From: Streptococcus cuniculi
Lineage (GTDB): Bacteria; Bacillota; Bacilli; Lactobacillales; Streptococcaceae
DNA: 64,000 nucleotides
Assembly: GCF_004570575.1 (NCBI RefSeq)
Contig: NZ_SPPD01000011.1
Location: 1-64,000 of the forward strand
Direction of reading: 5' to 3'
Shown here: piece after piece, positions 42,438 through 53,095 of the stretch
How positions within the stretch are numbered: the first letter of the stretch is position 1
How the letters are laid out: each line of letters begins with the position of its first letter
Program-made: the position numbers and the translations under genes
Notes under the pieces: generated by a model
Told to the model about the DNA's origin: nothing
Databases searched by the model: none
Seen by the model: only the letters and a program-made list of their open reading frames with translations

Positions 42438-43589
42438 TTAGGAATTATCTAAACTATCATCATCTATATCTATATCCCATGGACAGGCTGGTACATGTAA
42501 AGGTACGACTGATTTTTGGTTATTATTGAGATAATAATTTGTAATTTCAGTCATATCACAATAATAGTGGAATAGAGGATTATTTTCTACACTGTCTGTA
42601 CGTGTATCCAATCTGATTGGTTTTTCTAAAAGATTTGAAAGGTTTAAAGCCAAAATACTTTGAAGTTGATATTGACTAATGAAAGAAAGATAGTAAATAT
42701 TTTTATCATTATCTAATGTTTTTTTGAAAAATAAATTATTTAAAAAATTAACAACATCTAAATTAGTTATAAGTAGGATAAAGTTTTCAAATTTGAATCT
42801 ATCGCTTAGCTTAGAAGACAGTGTATATTTAGTATACTCATCTTTGTACTCCATATCCTCGTCATCATAGTTGGAGGTTTTGAAGGGGATTTCTGTAGCG
42901 TAGGTTAATTTTTCTAGTTTTTTCTTGAAGACAGGAAATAAATTGTATATCAAATCATCAATGATAGCATTAAAAGCATTTGTTAAAAGGGAAGTGCCAA
43001 CCGATGATACGATTTCTTTGATAAAATTTCCAGAGTTTGATGCTAACAATTGTTTAATTTTTTCGTTTTCTTTTTCCAATAATTTATTACGTTTATTTTT
43101 TTCATGTTCTGCTAGAGGGCTGTACAAGAAATGAATGATGAATGCTTTATTAAATTCAGGATAGAGAAGCATGAATTTAATGAGAATATTGGATAATTCT
43201 TCATATTTTCTATTATACTCTATATCGACAAATTCACGACTTATGTTATCCGTTGGTTGAGGTTTTTCGCCATTTAACAGTAAAGTATATAGCAATATGG
43301 AAAGTAAATCTTTTAAATCTTCATCATTTCCAAAGAATAATTTGATTTGGTCGCCATTTGTTAAGTAGTTTGCTAGAGCGTTTCTTTCAGTATCTGACAT
43401 AAAGTCTCGCATTGATTGAATTTTTCCGTTTTCGATAAAAGAGAGACGAGAACTAGCACTCTTCGTTTTCAGCCCAACCATCTCACTGAATTCGGTAAGT
43501 TCAAGTTGGCTTAGCTTTTTCTCTTTTCGGAAATCTCTGATACGTTTACCAATTTTTTTATAAAGATACTCTTCAAAATTTTCAATCAT
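42438..43589 (-). CDS. XRE-type helix-turn-helix protein with large C-terminal domain
   Basis: The N-terminus (residues about 8-60) is an XRE-like DNA-binding domain: GKRIRDFRKEKKLSQLELTE and SRLSFIENGK. The remaining 300 residues are Asn/Lys-rich, mostly soluble and not recognised. At 383 residues it is long for a simple repressor. It could be the element's master regulator acting on the three 40-bp repeats, but that is only a suggestion. Confidence 0.7.
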   Translation of the reverse strand: MIENFEEYLYKKIGKRIRDFRKEKKLSQLELTEFSEMVGLKTKSASSRLSFIENGKIQSMRDFMSDTERNALANYLTNGDQIKLFFGNDEDLKDLLSILLYTLLLNGEKPQPTDNISREFVDIEYNRKYEELSNILIKFMLLYPEFNKAFIIHFLYSPLAEHEKNKRNKLLEKENEKIKQLLASNSGNFIKEIVSSVGTSLLTNAFNAIIDDLIYNLFPVFKKKLEKLTYATEIPFKTSNYDDEDMEYKDEYTKYTLSSKLSDRFKFENFILLITNLDVVNFLNNLFFKKTLDNDKNIYYLSFISQYQLQSILALNLSNLLEKPIRLDTRTDSVENNPLFHYYCDMTEITNYYLNNNQKSVVPLHVPACPWDIDIDDDSLDNS

Positions 43590-43667
43590 GATATATTCTC
43601 CTTCTGTAAAAAAACTTACTCCTCTAGTTGAGAGAAGTAAGTGTTATATCTTATAAGGCCAGTGTGA

Positions 43668-46250
43668 CTAATTTTCTCTCTTTTTATGTAATGAAAGACC
43701 TGTCAGTAATAGCAGACCACCAAAGAGTGCGGTGATAGCTCTTTTTTCTCCTGTATTAGGCAGAGTTTTACTACGTGCTACACGACTATAAGAAAGTGAA
43801 CCATCTGCATTCTGACGAATACCTGCTCTAGTACTATTGTTAACTAGCGGAACTAAGTTCACGTCATCTGACGGCGAATACCCTGGTCGTTTGTCAGGAA
43901 GAGGAGTTGGACTCACATTGAAAGCTTGCTCAGCATCATACTGTGCTTTCAATTTGTTGTAGTAGTCAGTTGCAGCAGTAGCAGTTTGTACAGCTTTTGC
44001 AAGGTCAGCTTTAGCAGTGTTAAGTTCATCTGCTGCAGCTTTCTCAGCTTCTACAAGTGTTTCTAGTTTAGCTTTAGCGGCATCAAGGAGTGGGCCAGCG
44101 TTTTTGTAAGAGTTGAGCAAGTTTTGTGCTTTGTCAATTCCAGCTTTCAACTCAACAACTTTTGCACTAGCAGCATTGTATTTAGCTTGTGCAGCATCGA
44201 CAGCAGCAAGTTTGTCAGCAGCGTTTGCTTTTAGTTCATCAAGTTGTTGACGTTTTGCTGTGAGATTAGCAGTGATGTCATTCACAGATTGAGTGAGATT
44301 TGCAACAGTTTCAGCAGCTTTAGCTTCATTCGCTGTAGCTTTTGTAAGATCGTCATTTGCTTTTGTTTGAGCAGCTTTTGCATTGCTCAATGTTTGTTTA
44401 GCTTGTGTGACTTTAGCTTTTGCAAGAGCAAGTGCTGAACCATCTTTCAAACTATTGAGCTTCACAGTCGCATCGTCAAACTCTGACTGAGCAGCATCGA
44501 CAGCAGCCTTTGCAGCACTTTGTGCTTGTTTAGCTGTGTTCAACTGCACTTGAGCGGTTGTAAGTTCGTCTTTAGCTGTCGCAAGTTGAGCTTTTGCAGC
44601 GTCTTTGTCGGAGATGATCAACTCACTCATCAATTTGTTGTCGTCCTTGTAAACTGCGGCATCGATGTACAGTGAATACAGATAAGGTGATTTCGCTGTA
44701 GGTGCAATCGTCACAATCGGTGTCTCTGTTAACTTATCAGGGTCCGGATCTGTAGAACGAACAATCGTTGGCAGAATCGTGAGTGTGTGACCGTGGTTTG
44801 CATCGCCATCTCTGAACATCATCAAATTAATAGCCTTATTGATGTCTAATTTTAAGTTGCCGAGCGTACTAGCTACTCGACTCGGGGCCAACGCTTGCAA
44901 TCCAACATTGATGCCATGTTGATCGTAGACTGAGTCATTGAGCTCTGTGTGGTGCGTACGACTTGTGTCAGGCCATTTATTTTGGACATGTGCAGACATC
45001 ATACGTGAGAGTGCGAGCGTTGACGTCGTCATTGTCATACGTCTAGTGCGGATACGAGGGCCTGTATGGTTTTTGTTGAGTAATTCTTCAATCTGTTCGG
45101 CATAGGCATTAATTGTATTGATGTAGAACTGCGTTACGTCAATCAGATCTTCGTCAGATAAATTGCGGACGTCGATTGCTTTGTTCCAATCTTCTAATGG
45201 AATGTTGTCTTTGAAACGATCACGGACTTTCGCATCCAGAAGCGGCTCTTCACTCTTTAACCACGATGTCTGACCGGGCTCAAGTCCAGTCGTATACTTC
45301 AACCACGAACCATACGCTTTACTCAGTGGTTCACGTGAAGTAGTTGAAGTAAACACTGCGTCATACCAATCTTGTGTCAATTGAATTGTTTGACCAACAT
45401 TCGGGTGAGACACACGGTCGACTGTTGCTTGGAGTTGAGTTACTTTTGCTTGAGCTGTATTCACAGTTTGTTGTTTGGCTGCAACGTCATTGTTAGCAGC
45501 TTTTTCTGTGTCTTTGGCAGCATCAAGTGATTGTTTCTTTGCATTAACATCTGTTTCAGCTTGAGCAATTGCTTCAGCTTTGTCAGACTCAGCTTGAGCA
45601 GCGTCTTGTTCAGCAGCTTCAGCCTTAGTAACTGCGTCCTCAGCACTTGTCACTGCTTTGTCAGCATTTGCCATCGCAGTTTCTGCGTCAGATTTTGCTT
45701 GTGCAGCAGTTGACTGTGCTTGTTTAGCACTGTTGAGATTTGTTTTAGTATCATTCAATGTAGTTTCATCTGCTTTAATGTCAGTTTCAACATCATTGAT
45801 TTGTTTTACATGAGGTGCAGCAGCATCTTTTGCGGCATCAAGTTCAGACTGAGCAACTGTTTTGTCTTGTTCTGCTTGACTGAGTTCCTCAGTTTTTGTT
45901 GTGACCTCAGCTTCAACATCAGCAATTTTCTCTGGTGTAGCTTCATTGACAATCGCTTGAGCAGCAGCAACCTCAATTTCAGCTTTAGTGACATCTTCTT
46001 GAGCTTGTGAGTGTTTTTGTTCAGCGTCATTCACAGCTGTTTGTGCTTTGTCAGCAGCATCAGAAGCTTGCTGAGCAGCGTTGGCTGCATCATCGACTTG
46101 AGATTTTGTGACCTCTGTGTGAAGTTTTGCAGCAGATGTTTCAGTAGACGTGGGCTGTGTTGCCACCTCATCTGCTTGAACAGCATTTCCGACTGACGTG
46201 ACTGTTGCGGCAAGTGCAAGTGCAGATGCTGCTTTAATTGTATTTTTCAT
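43668..46250 (-). CDS. SEC10/PgrA-type surface protein, LPxTG-anchored
   Basis: The 860-residue wall protein begins with a signal peptide (AALALAATVTSVGNAVQA), has two long Ala-rich coiled coils (about 35-270 and 565-790), a central globular domain (about 280-555, IQLTQDWYDAVF, SPYLYSLYIDAAVY) like the SEC10/PgrA surface-exclusion domain, and a sorting signal LPNTGEKRAITALFGG with a membrane helix and Lys/Arg tail. Surface-exclusion proteins limit entry of related conjugative elements into a cell that already has one, consistent with carriage on this element. Adhesion is another possibility. Confidence 0.85.
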   Translation of the reverse strand: MKNTIKAASALALAATVTSVGNAVQADEVATQPTSTETSAAKLHTEVTKSQVDDAANAAQQASDAADKAQTAVNDAEQKHSQAQEDVTKAEIEVAAAQAIVNEATPEKIADVEAEVTTKTEELSQAEQDKTVAQSELDAAKDAAAPHVKQINDVETDIKADETTLNDTKTNLNSAKQAQSTAAQAKSDAETAMANADKAVTSAEDAVTKAEAAEQDAAQAESDKAEAIAQAETDVNAKKQSLDAAKDTEKAANNDVAAKQQTVNTAQAKVTQLQATVDRVSHPNVGQTIQLTQDWYDAVFTSTTSREPLSKAYGSWLKYTTGLEPGQTSWLKSEEPLLDAKVRDRFKDNIPLEDWNKAIDVRNLSDEDLIDVTQFYINTINAYAEQIEELLNKNHTGPRIRTRRMTMTTSTLALSRMMSAHVQNKWPDTSRTHHTELNDSVYDQHGINVGLQALAPSRVASTLGNLKLDINKAINLMMFRDGDANHGHTLTILPTIVRSTDPDPDKLTETPIVTIAPTAKSPYLYSLYIDAAVYKDDNKLMSELIISDKDAAKAQLATAKDELTTAQVQLNTAKQAQSAAKAAVDAAQSEFDDATVKLNSLKDGSALALAKAKVTQAKQTLSNAKAAQTKANDDLTKATANEAKAAETVANLTQSVNDITANLTAKRQQLDELKANAADKLAAVDAAQAKYNAASAKVVELKAGIDKAQNLLNSYKNAGPLLDAAKAKLETLVEAEKAAADELNTAKADLAKAVQTATAATDYYNKLKAQYDAEQAFNVSPTPLPDKRPGYSPSDDVNLVPLVNNSTRAGIRQNADGSLSYSRVARSKTLPNTGEKRAITALFGGLLLLTGLSLHKKREN

Positions 46251-46268
46251 TTTGAACTCCTTTTTTGA

Positions 46269-46679
46269 TTAGTAGTGAATAGGACCCGAAAATCTCAGTT
46301 CTTTTATCCGCTTATCAATTTGATAGTCTTTGTATAATTTTGTAATCGTTTCAGTAGATGAACTATCTGTCTGAAAGCGCACACTTTTTTGCGCATTATA
46401 TTTAGGAGAATGTACAGAGTAAGCTGAAAGAATTTTGTTGTCAGAACCGCCTGCAACTCCTACAATATATTTAATCTTTTCTATCCTATCTTTACGGATA
46501 TACCAATCTCCTAATGTTCTAGATTTAAGATTATTGTCATCTTTATTCTCATAAGTATAATTTTTTGATTCGTCGTTATCCAATTCAGATTCAGTGATAA
46601 TCTTAACATATAGTATTTCAGGTTCGTCAGGAAATTGAAAATACTCATTAGATTCATGTCCGTATTGTTCGGTTATCAT
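46269..46679 (-). CDS. Hypothetical protein of the mobilizable element
   Basis: A 136-residue acidic soluble protein with no signal peptide, located 18 bases upstream of the surface-exclusion gene in the same direction. I do not recognise it. A TATACT box on the minus strand near 46720 may start its transcript. Confidence 0.6.
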   Translation of the reverse strand: MITEQYGHESNEYFQFPDEPEILYVKIITESELDNDESKNYTYENKDDNNLKSRTLGDWYIRKDRIEKIKYIVGVAGGSDNKILSAYSVHSPKYNAQKSVRFQTDSSSTETITKLYKDYQIDKRIKELRFSGPIHY

Positions 46680-46795
46680 TCTATCTCGCTTTCTTTAATA
46701 ATCTTTACTTATCAAAGTATACCAAATCAAATGTTCACATCATGCACACTTTAAATAAAAAATAGATAAATTTTAAAAAATATAATCAACTCAAA

Positions 46796-46822
46796 AAAAG
46801 CTAGTCTGTTTGGACTAGTTTT
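46796..46822 (-). terminator. Terminator of the WYL regulator gene
   Basis: CTAGTC (46801-46806) and GACTAG (46813-46818) pair, with flanking A/T pairs, overlapping the stop codon of the WYL gene. The minus strand runs into a T-rich tract. Confidence 0.7.
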
Positions 46823-47813
46823 CTTTGTTATAGAGGTTTAGAGTCTGCTGTAATTCTTCTTGAATAGCAGTTTGTATATGTTTTGGAGAAATGACTTTTA
46901 CTTGTTTTCCTTGCATTAGTAACCACATTTTTAAACCATAACCGTCATTGGTTTCTAATACAATACGAGTAACCGTCTGTCCGTTTTCAATACGTTGTGA
47001 TTCAATCCGATGATTGGGGAAGCGGTCAAGGACATAGACAGGGTCATAATAAAAATCAATCGTTAGCGTAACGTGTTTGCCAAAGAAAGCAAAGACACCT
47101 GTCCGATTGGCCAATTCGCTTGCTTCAAAGCGCTGATTATGAGGGAGCGTTTTGCCTTTGTCTAACAGTTTGATATTTTCCATGTTATTGATGCGGAATT
47201 TATTAAGAGTTTCTAAGTTAATACCGTCTTCACTACTGTGGTTTGCGGTTGCAATATAGAAATACATATCACTAAAAAAGACCATTTCAATCATTTTTTC
47301 AAATTGTTGCGTCACAAAATTTTTCGTATACGTAAAGGAAATCCGGCGTTGCTCTGAGATAGCCTGTAGAATCACGATTAGTTTATCCCACATACTTTGA
47401 TTAGGAACACCTTTATAAAAGGTCAGTTCATTCTTGAGTAGAGTTTGATAGGCAAAATCATTTGGTATTAAAATGTGGAGTATGTCTTGTAAGTTTTCTT
47501 TGTTAAAGGCTCGACTGCCGATCAAAATTTTTACAATCGCTAGTAGCTGATGGTCTTCTAGTAAAGAAAGATTTGCGAATCCAGCTTGAGTCAGTATCTT
47601 TTTATTTAGTCGGTAGCTGCCTTTTGCTGGTTGATAGATAATCTCCTCATCCTGTAAATCAACAAAATGACTCAGAGTCAGTCTGAGGGCCCGTATATCT
47701 CGCTGAATAGAAGCACCAGATACATTATACTTCTCCATCAGCTCTTTTTTTGTTATTTCTTGATGTTGTAGAAGATAAATAAATAGTTCTAATAGTCGCT
47801 CGTTTGCTTGCAT
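46815..47813 (-). CDS. WYL-domain transcriptional regulator
   Basis: The 332-residue regulator has an N-terminal helix-turn-helix (ITKKELMEKYNVSGASIQRD) and a WYL-type ligand-sensing domain (RRISFTYTKNF, FFSDMYFYIATANHS) followed by a C-terminal region (VVLETNDGYGLKMWLLMQG). It is divergent from the MFS gene across 116 bases holding both promoters, so it likely controls that transporter. WYL domains often sense nucleotides or nucleic acids, but the ligand here is unknown. Confidence 0.85.
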   Translation of the reverse strand: MQANERLLELFIYLLQHQEITKKELMEKYNVSGASIQRDIRALRLTLSHFVDLQDEEIIYQPAKGSYRLNKKILTQAGFANLSLLEDHQLLAIVKILIGSRAFNKENLQDILHILIPNDFAYQTLLKNELTFYKGVPNQSMWDKLIVILQAISEQRRISFTYTKNFVTQQFEKMIEMVFFSDMYFYIATANHSSEDGINLETLNKFRINNMENIKLLDKGKTLPHNQRFEASELANRTGVFAFFGKHVTLTIDFYYDPVYVLDRFPNHRIESQRIENGQTVTRIVLETNDGYGLKMWLLMQGKQVKVISPKHIQTAIQEELQQTLNLYNKEN

Positions 47814-47863
47814 TTTTATAATCCTTCTTAAATTATTAAATATTATAATCTATTTTTAGCATG

Positions 47864-47892
47864 TAGACAAATCCTTTTTAATGTGATAGGAT
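47864..47892 (+). promoter_or_regulatory. Promoter of the MFS transporter gene
   Basis: TAGACA (47864-47869) and TAGGAT (47887-47892) are 17 bases apart, with TG just upstream of the -10. A TATAAT box for the WYL gene lies on the other strand near 47843-47848. Confidence 0.6.
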
Positions 47893-47929
47893 ATTGAACA
47901 GTATTTTAAAAAATGAAATGGGATAATTT

Positions 47930-49221
47930 ATGGTACGAAAACAGCTAGTCGTCTATGGTTTATTAGGATTTTCAAAAGATTTACTGATGTCTTTTTCAGG
48001 TGGTTTGCTCATGCTCTATTTGACCGATAGCTTAACAATTGCAACCACATTGGTTGGCGGAATCCTCTTTTTTAATCGCTTATTTGATGCATTTAATGAT
48101 TTGCTGGCAGCTTATCTGTTAGATAGATTTTCAAAATATCTAAAGACCTGGTATCTTATTGGTATAATTACCTCTGCCATCATTTTTATTGCTTTATTTT
48201 CTGTTCATGCTTATGTGCCGAAGTCAGTTATAGTTGTTGCTGTTTGTATTTTGTACGTTTTATTAGATATTTGTTATACAGTAATGGACGTTAGTTATTG
48301 GTCGTTACTACCTAGGCTCTCTACCAATGATGATGTGCGTGCAAAGTTATCGACCGTTGCTACTTTTTTCTCAAGTTTCGCAGCCTTGATTTGTTTTACT
48401 TTAGCTCTCCCTTTATTGCATTTTTTCGGGGGGGGGGGGGTGAAAGTGGGTTTTCTCACTTAGCAATCGCTTTAGCTAGCTTTATTGCTCTCCTTGTTTT
48501 GCTTACCTATCCATATCTGTCAGTTCCTGAATCAATTGAAATAAAAGAAAAAGATACGTTGCCTATAGCGAAAATCCTCCGAATTATTTTTCACAATCGA
48601 CTTTTTTTGCTGTATGCTCTATATTTCTTTTTCTTCCAGTTTTCCTTTGAATGGATGAATGCCTATAATATTTATTATTTCAAATACAGTATTAACCAAG
48701 AATATTTCTATTCCATCTATGCTGTCACTATTTTGGCTCAAATGTTTGGTGCTAGTCTTTATCCGAAGTTTAATCGTTTACTTTCCAAAATGTCTATCTT
48801 TTACCTTTCTGGTTTTTTAAGTATTTTGGGAATGCTAGGCTTATTCACATTTGGACAAACCCATGCTGATAATATTCCACTGATGTTTTTCGCAGCATCT
48901 GTCAAACAGCTTGGTTCAGGTCTTTTCATGGTAACAGTAACACATGATTTAGCTTTCGTTATTGAAGTTAGTAAATCAGAGTCAGGTAAACGTTACCCTG
49001 CTATTTTGACCTCAGCCAAGCTATTGTTAGCAAAATTTACCACCGCTTTAACGGGCTTGGGGATTGGTTTTGGCTTGCATTTAGCTGGTTATGTGGGTAA
49101 TCATCAGCAAACACCTCAAACTGCACTGCTGATTAGTCTACAGGCATTTGGTATCCCCATTCTTCTCGTTATGATTAGTATGATTTGCTATCGGAAATTT
49201 AGCACTCTTTCTAGTGAATAA
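47930..49221 (+). pseudogene. GPH/MFS_2-type transporter, out of frame at a G13 tract (possible phase variation)
   Basis: The frame starting MVRKQLVVYGLLGFSKDLL ends soon after ALPLLHFF because a run of 13 G (48428-48440) leads to VKVGFLT and a stop. The rest of the transporter (FSHLAIALASFIALLVLL and on to 49221) is in another frame. A run of 11 or 14 G would join them into one protein of about 430 residues with 11-12 membrane helices, related to sodium:galactoside-type (GPH) symporters. Long G runs change length during replication, so this is a likely ON/OFF switch, currently OFF. The divergent WYL gene is its probable regulator. The substrate is unknown. Confidence 0.85.
48428..48440. repeat. 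G13 homopolymer inside the transporter gene
   Basis: Thirteen consecutive G bases in an otherwise AT-rich coding region, positioned after a TTC. It is the longest mononucleotide run I see in the window. Confidence 0.95.
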
Positions 49222-49224
49222 TAA

Positions 49225-49254
49225 AAAGGGCTTCTTTCACAGTAGAAGTCCTTT
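49225..49254 (+). terminator. Terminator after the MFS gene
   Basis: AAAGGGCTTCT (49225-49235) and AGAAGTCCTTT (49244-49254) form an 11-bp stem with one G-T pair. Confidence 0.75.
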
Positions 49255-49290
49255 CATTTATGTATTCATCAGTCGTCTATCATTATAAAA

Positions 49291-49312
49291 TTTGGTTCAA
49301 ATTGGTTCAAAT
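49291..49312. repeat. Right attachment site of the integrated element
   Basis: TTTGGTTCAAA followed by TTGGTTCAAAT repeats the left site at 36389 with one base difference. Confidence 0.8.
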
Positions 49313-49483
49313 AACAGGAATTGCTATCCCATTTCATCAATAAATATACTAATTTTATTCAATAAAAAGGGGCTTTTCTGTATAAAAACGGATGAAGATG
49401 TATAAAATATATGCGTTTAACTCTCTTTGAATTAACCAAGATACGAGAGCGTTTGACACGAGGACACTCGTTTTATTTCCCAC

Positions 49484-49513
49484 CTTCCCCAGTCTATTCT
49501 TAGACTGGGGAAG
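49484..49513. terminator. Perfect 13-bp hairpin between the element and ligA
   Basis: CTTCCCCAGTCTA (49484-49496) pairs with TAGACTGGGGAAG (49501-49513) around a four-base loop. The interval 49313-49714 also holds the next terminator and the ligA promoter; no gene is evident. Confidence 0.65.
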
Positions 49514-49624
49514 CAGTTCTTTCTTGTTTTAAGGGAACAGGCTAAAAACCTCCACTGGGGCTTTTTACTCAGCAAGGTGAATGAACGACGTTAGAATTTG
49601 ATTTTTGACGAGTATTAATACATT

Positions 49625-49650
49625 AAACGCCCTGTCAATAAGGGCGTTTT
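49625..49650 (+). terminator. Terminator upstream of ligA
   Basis: AAACGCCCT (49625-49633) and AGGGCGTTT (49641-49649) form a perfect 9-bp stem followed by T. Confidence 0.75.
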
Positions 49651-49680
49651 AATTATTTATAGGCGTATGATATTGTTTTT

Positions 49681-51673
<1,993 letters not shown>

Positions 51674-51681
51674 GTACACAT

Positions 51682-52713
51682 ATGGAACAAAGAAAACGCG
51701 CACGATTGATTTATAATCCTGTTTCTGGGCAGGAAATCATGAAGAAAAATGTGGCAGAAGTCTTGGATATTTTAGAAGGTTTTGGGTATGAAACCTCGGC
51801 CTTTCAAACAAGTCCTGAAAAAGACTCAGCTAAAAATGAAGCGACTAGGTCAGCTCAGGCAGGGTTTGATTTGATTATTGCAGCAGGTGGTGACGGGACG
51901 ATCAACGAGGTCGTAAATGGTATTGCCTTTCTTTCAGAACGTCCGCAAATGGCGATTATCCCGACTGGAACGACCAATGACTACGCCCGTGCCTTGAAGA
52001 TTCCACGGGGCAATCCGATTGAAGCTGCCAAGGTGATTGGAAAACAGCAGACCGTTCTCATGGACATCGGTCTTGCTAAAAATCAAGCAGCTGGCGAGAG
52101 CTATTTTATCAATATTGCAGCAGCTGGAACCTTGACAGAATTGACCTACAGTGTTCCAAGCCAGCTCAAGACTATTTTTGGCTATCTGGCCTATGTCGTA
52201 AAAGGGGCGGAATTACTGCCTCGGGTTCAATTTACGCCAGTTCGTGTGACCCATGACGAGGGAGTATTTGAAGGGAAAATCTCGATGATTTTCGTTGCTC
52301 TGACCAATTCAATCGGTGGTTTTGAACAAATTGTTCCAGATGCCAAGTTAGACGATGGCATGTTTACCCTGATTATGGTGAAGACGGGAAATCTTTTTGA
52401 AATTTTGCATCTCATTCGGTTAGTGATAGACGGAGGTAAGCATGTCGATAGCGATAAGATTGAGTATATCAAGACGCGCCAACTAAGCGTCGAATCCCTA
52501 GATAGTAGCAATCGCATGATGTTGAACCTTGACGGTGAGTACGGAGGAGATGCTCCTGTCGAGTTGATGAATCTTGCCAACCATATCGAATTTTTCGCAG
52601 ACACGGACAAGGTGGCAGATGAAGCTATCACCCTTGATACAGACGATATGAGTCGAGAAGATATGGCCAAACGCTTTATCGAGGAAGCAGACCATTTGGA
52701 AGGGACAATATAA
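51682..52713 (+). CDS. Diacylglycerol/lipid kinase (YegS/DgkB type)
   Basis: The 343-residue cytoplasmic lipid kinase has the N-terminal RLIYNPVSGQE, the catalytic loop AAGGDGTINEVVNG near residue 72, and IPTGTTNDYARAL. DgkB-type enzymes phosphorylate diacylglycerol and recycle it from lipoteichoic acid synthesis; other YegS relatives use other lipids. The family start MEQRKRARLIYNP is at ATG 51682; the open frame from 51655 overlaps ligA and is rejected. In streptococci it commonly follows ligA. Confidence 0.88.
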   Translation: MEQRKRARLIYNPVSGQEIMKKNVAEVLDILEGFGYETSAFQTSPEKDSAKNEATRSAQAGFDLIIAAGGDGTINEVVNGIAFLSERPQMAIIPTGTTNDYARALKIPRGNPIEAAKVIGKQQTVLMDIGLAKNQAAGESYFINIAAAGTLTELTYSVPSQLKTIFGYLAYVVKGAELLPRVQFTPVRVTHDEGVFEGKISMIFVALTNSIGGFEQIVPDAKLDDGMFTLIMVKTGNLFEILHLIRLVIDGGKHVDSDKIEYIKTRQLSVESLDSSNRMMLNLDGEYGGDAPVELMNLANHIEFFADTDKVADEAITLDTDDMSREDMAKRFIEEADHLEGTI

Positions 52714-52719
52714 ATAGGA

Positions 52720-52747
52720 AGAAAAGATATTCAGTCTTTTCTTTTTT
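52720..52747 (+). terminator. Terminator of the ligA operon
   Basis: AGAAAAGA (52720-52727) and TCTTTTCT (52735-52742) form an 8-bp stem followed by a T run. Confidence 0.75.
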
Positions 52748-52763
52748 CTAGACACTCCTTTTT

Positions 52764-52820
52764 GAAAAAACGCTTTCAAATCTGTCTTTCCTTGACAAAA
52801 GCATTTTTTAGGAGTATGCT
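52764..52820 (+). promoter_or_regulatory. Promoter of the ATP synthase operon, with weak cre-like sequence
   Basis: TTGACA (52792-52797) and TATGCT (52815-52820) are 17 bases apart. TGAAAAAACGCTTTCA (52763-52778) upstream is imperfectly cre-like, two bases longer than the CcpA consensus, so catabolite control is only a possibility. AAAGGAGAA precedes the atpE ATG. Confidence 0.75.
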
Positions 52821-52855
52821 ATCATGGTATAAAAATTTTAAAGGAGAATTAAAAA

Positions 52856-53059
52856 ATGGATGTATCTGCATTAGCTTTAGGTATTGCCTGTTTGGGTGTT
52901 AGTGTTGGTGAGGGACTCTTGGTTGCGAGCTACTTAAGCTCAACAGCACGTCAGCCTGAACTACAAAGCAAACTAATGACAGGGGTATTCATGGGCGTTG
53001 CCTTTATCGAGGGAACTTTCTTCGTAACCCTTGCGATGACATTGTTCTTGCGTGGATAA
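52856..53059 (+). CDS. atpE: ATP synthase F0 subunit c
   Basis: Subunit c forms the proton-driven rotor ring. The 67-residue protein has two hydrophobic helices joined by the polar loop ARQPE at residues 31-35, and the essential carboxylate Glu52 in AFIEGTF. It is first in the operon, the streptococcal order c-a-b-delta-alpha-gamma-beta-epsilon. In streptococci this enzyme mostly pumps protons out at the cost of ATP, supporting acid tolerance. Confidence 0.95.
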   Translation: MDVSALALGIACLGVSVGEGLLVASYLSSTARQPELQSKLMTGVFMGVAFIEGTFFVTLAMTLFLRG

Positions 53060-53095
53060 GGAATGCCTCAGAATCATTAGAAAGGGGGAGTAATC

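Larger units (their letters stand above)
36389..49312. mobile_element. Integrative mobilizable element (about 12.9 kb)
   Basis: The element lies between direct repeats at 36389 and 49291. It carries integrase and excisionase-like genes at the left end, a Rep-like relaxase (Rep_2 plus helicase), an FtsK/TcpA-like coupling ATPase, small conjugation-associated proteins, RelBE, an XRE-type regulator, a surface-exclusion-type LPxTG protein, a WYL regulator and an MFS transporter. It has no VirB4 or mating-channel genes, so it would depend on a helper element. It inserted 35 bases after the lipase-toxin gene and upstream of ligA. Streptococcal mobilizable elements with PF01719-PF00910 relaxases and their own coupling protein are an established class; the boundaries here are read from the repeats. 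Confidence 0.82.

Noticed and set aside
45461..46219. Several 60-95-codon ORFs inside the surface-exclusion gene
   Set aside because: They are frame shadows of Ala-rich coiled-coil repeats, with low-complexity Leu/Lys or Ser/Cys composition and no ribosome sites.
52763..52778. Functional cre site in the atp promoter
   Set aside because: The palindrome is two bases longer than the cre consensus and lacks key G positions, so it is mentioned only as cre-like.
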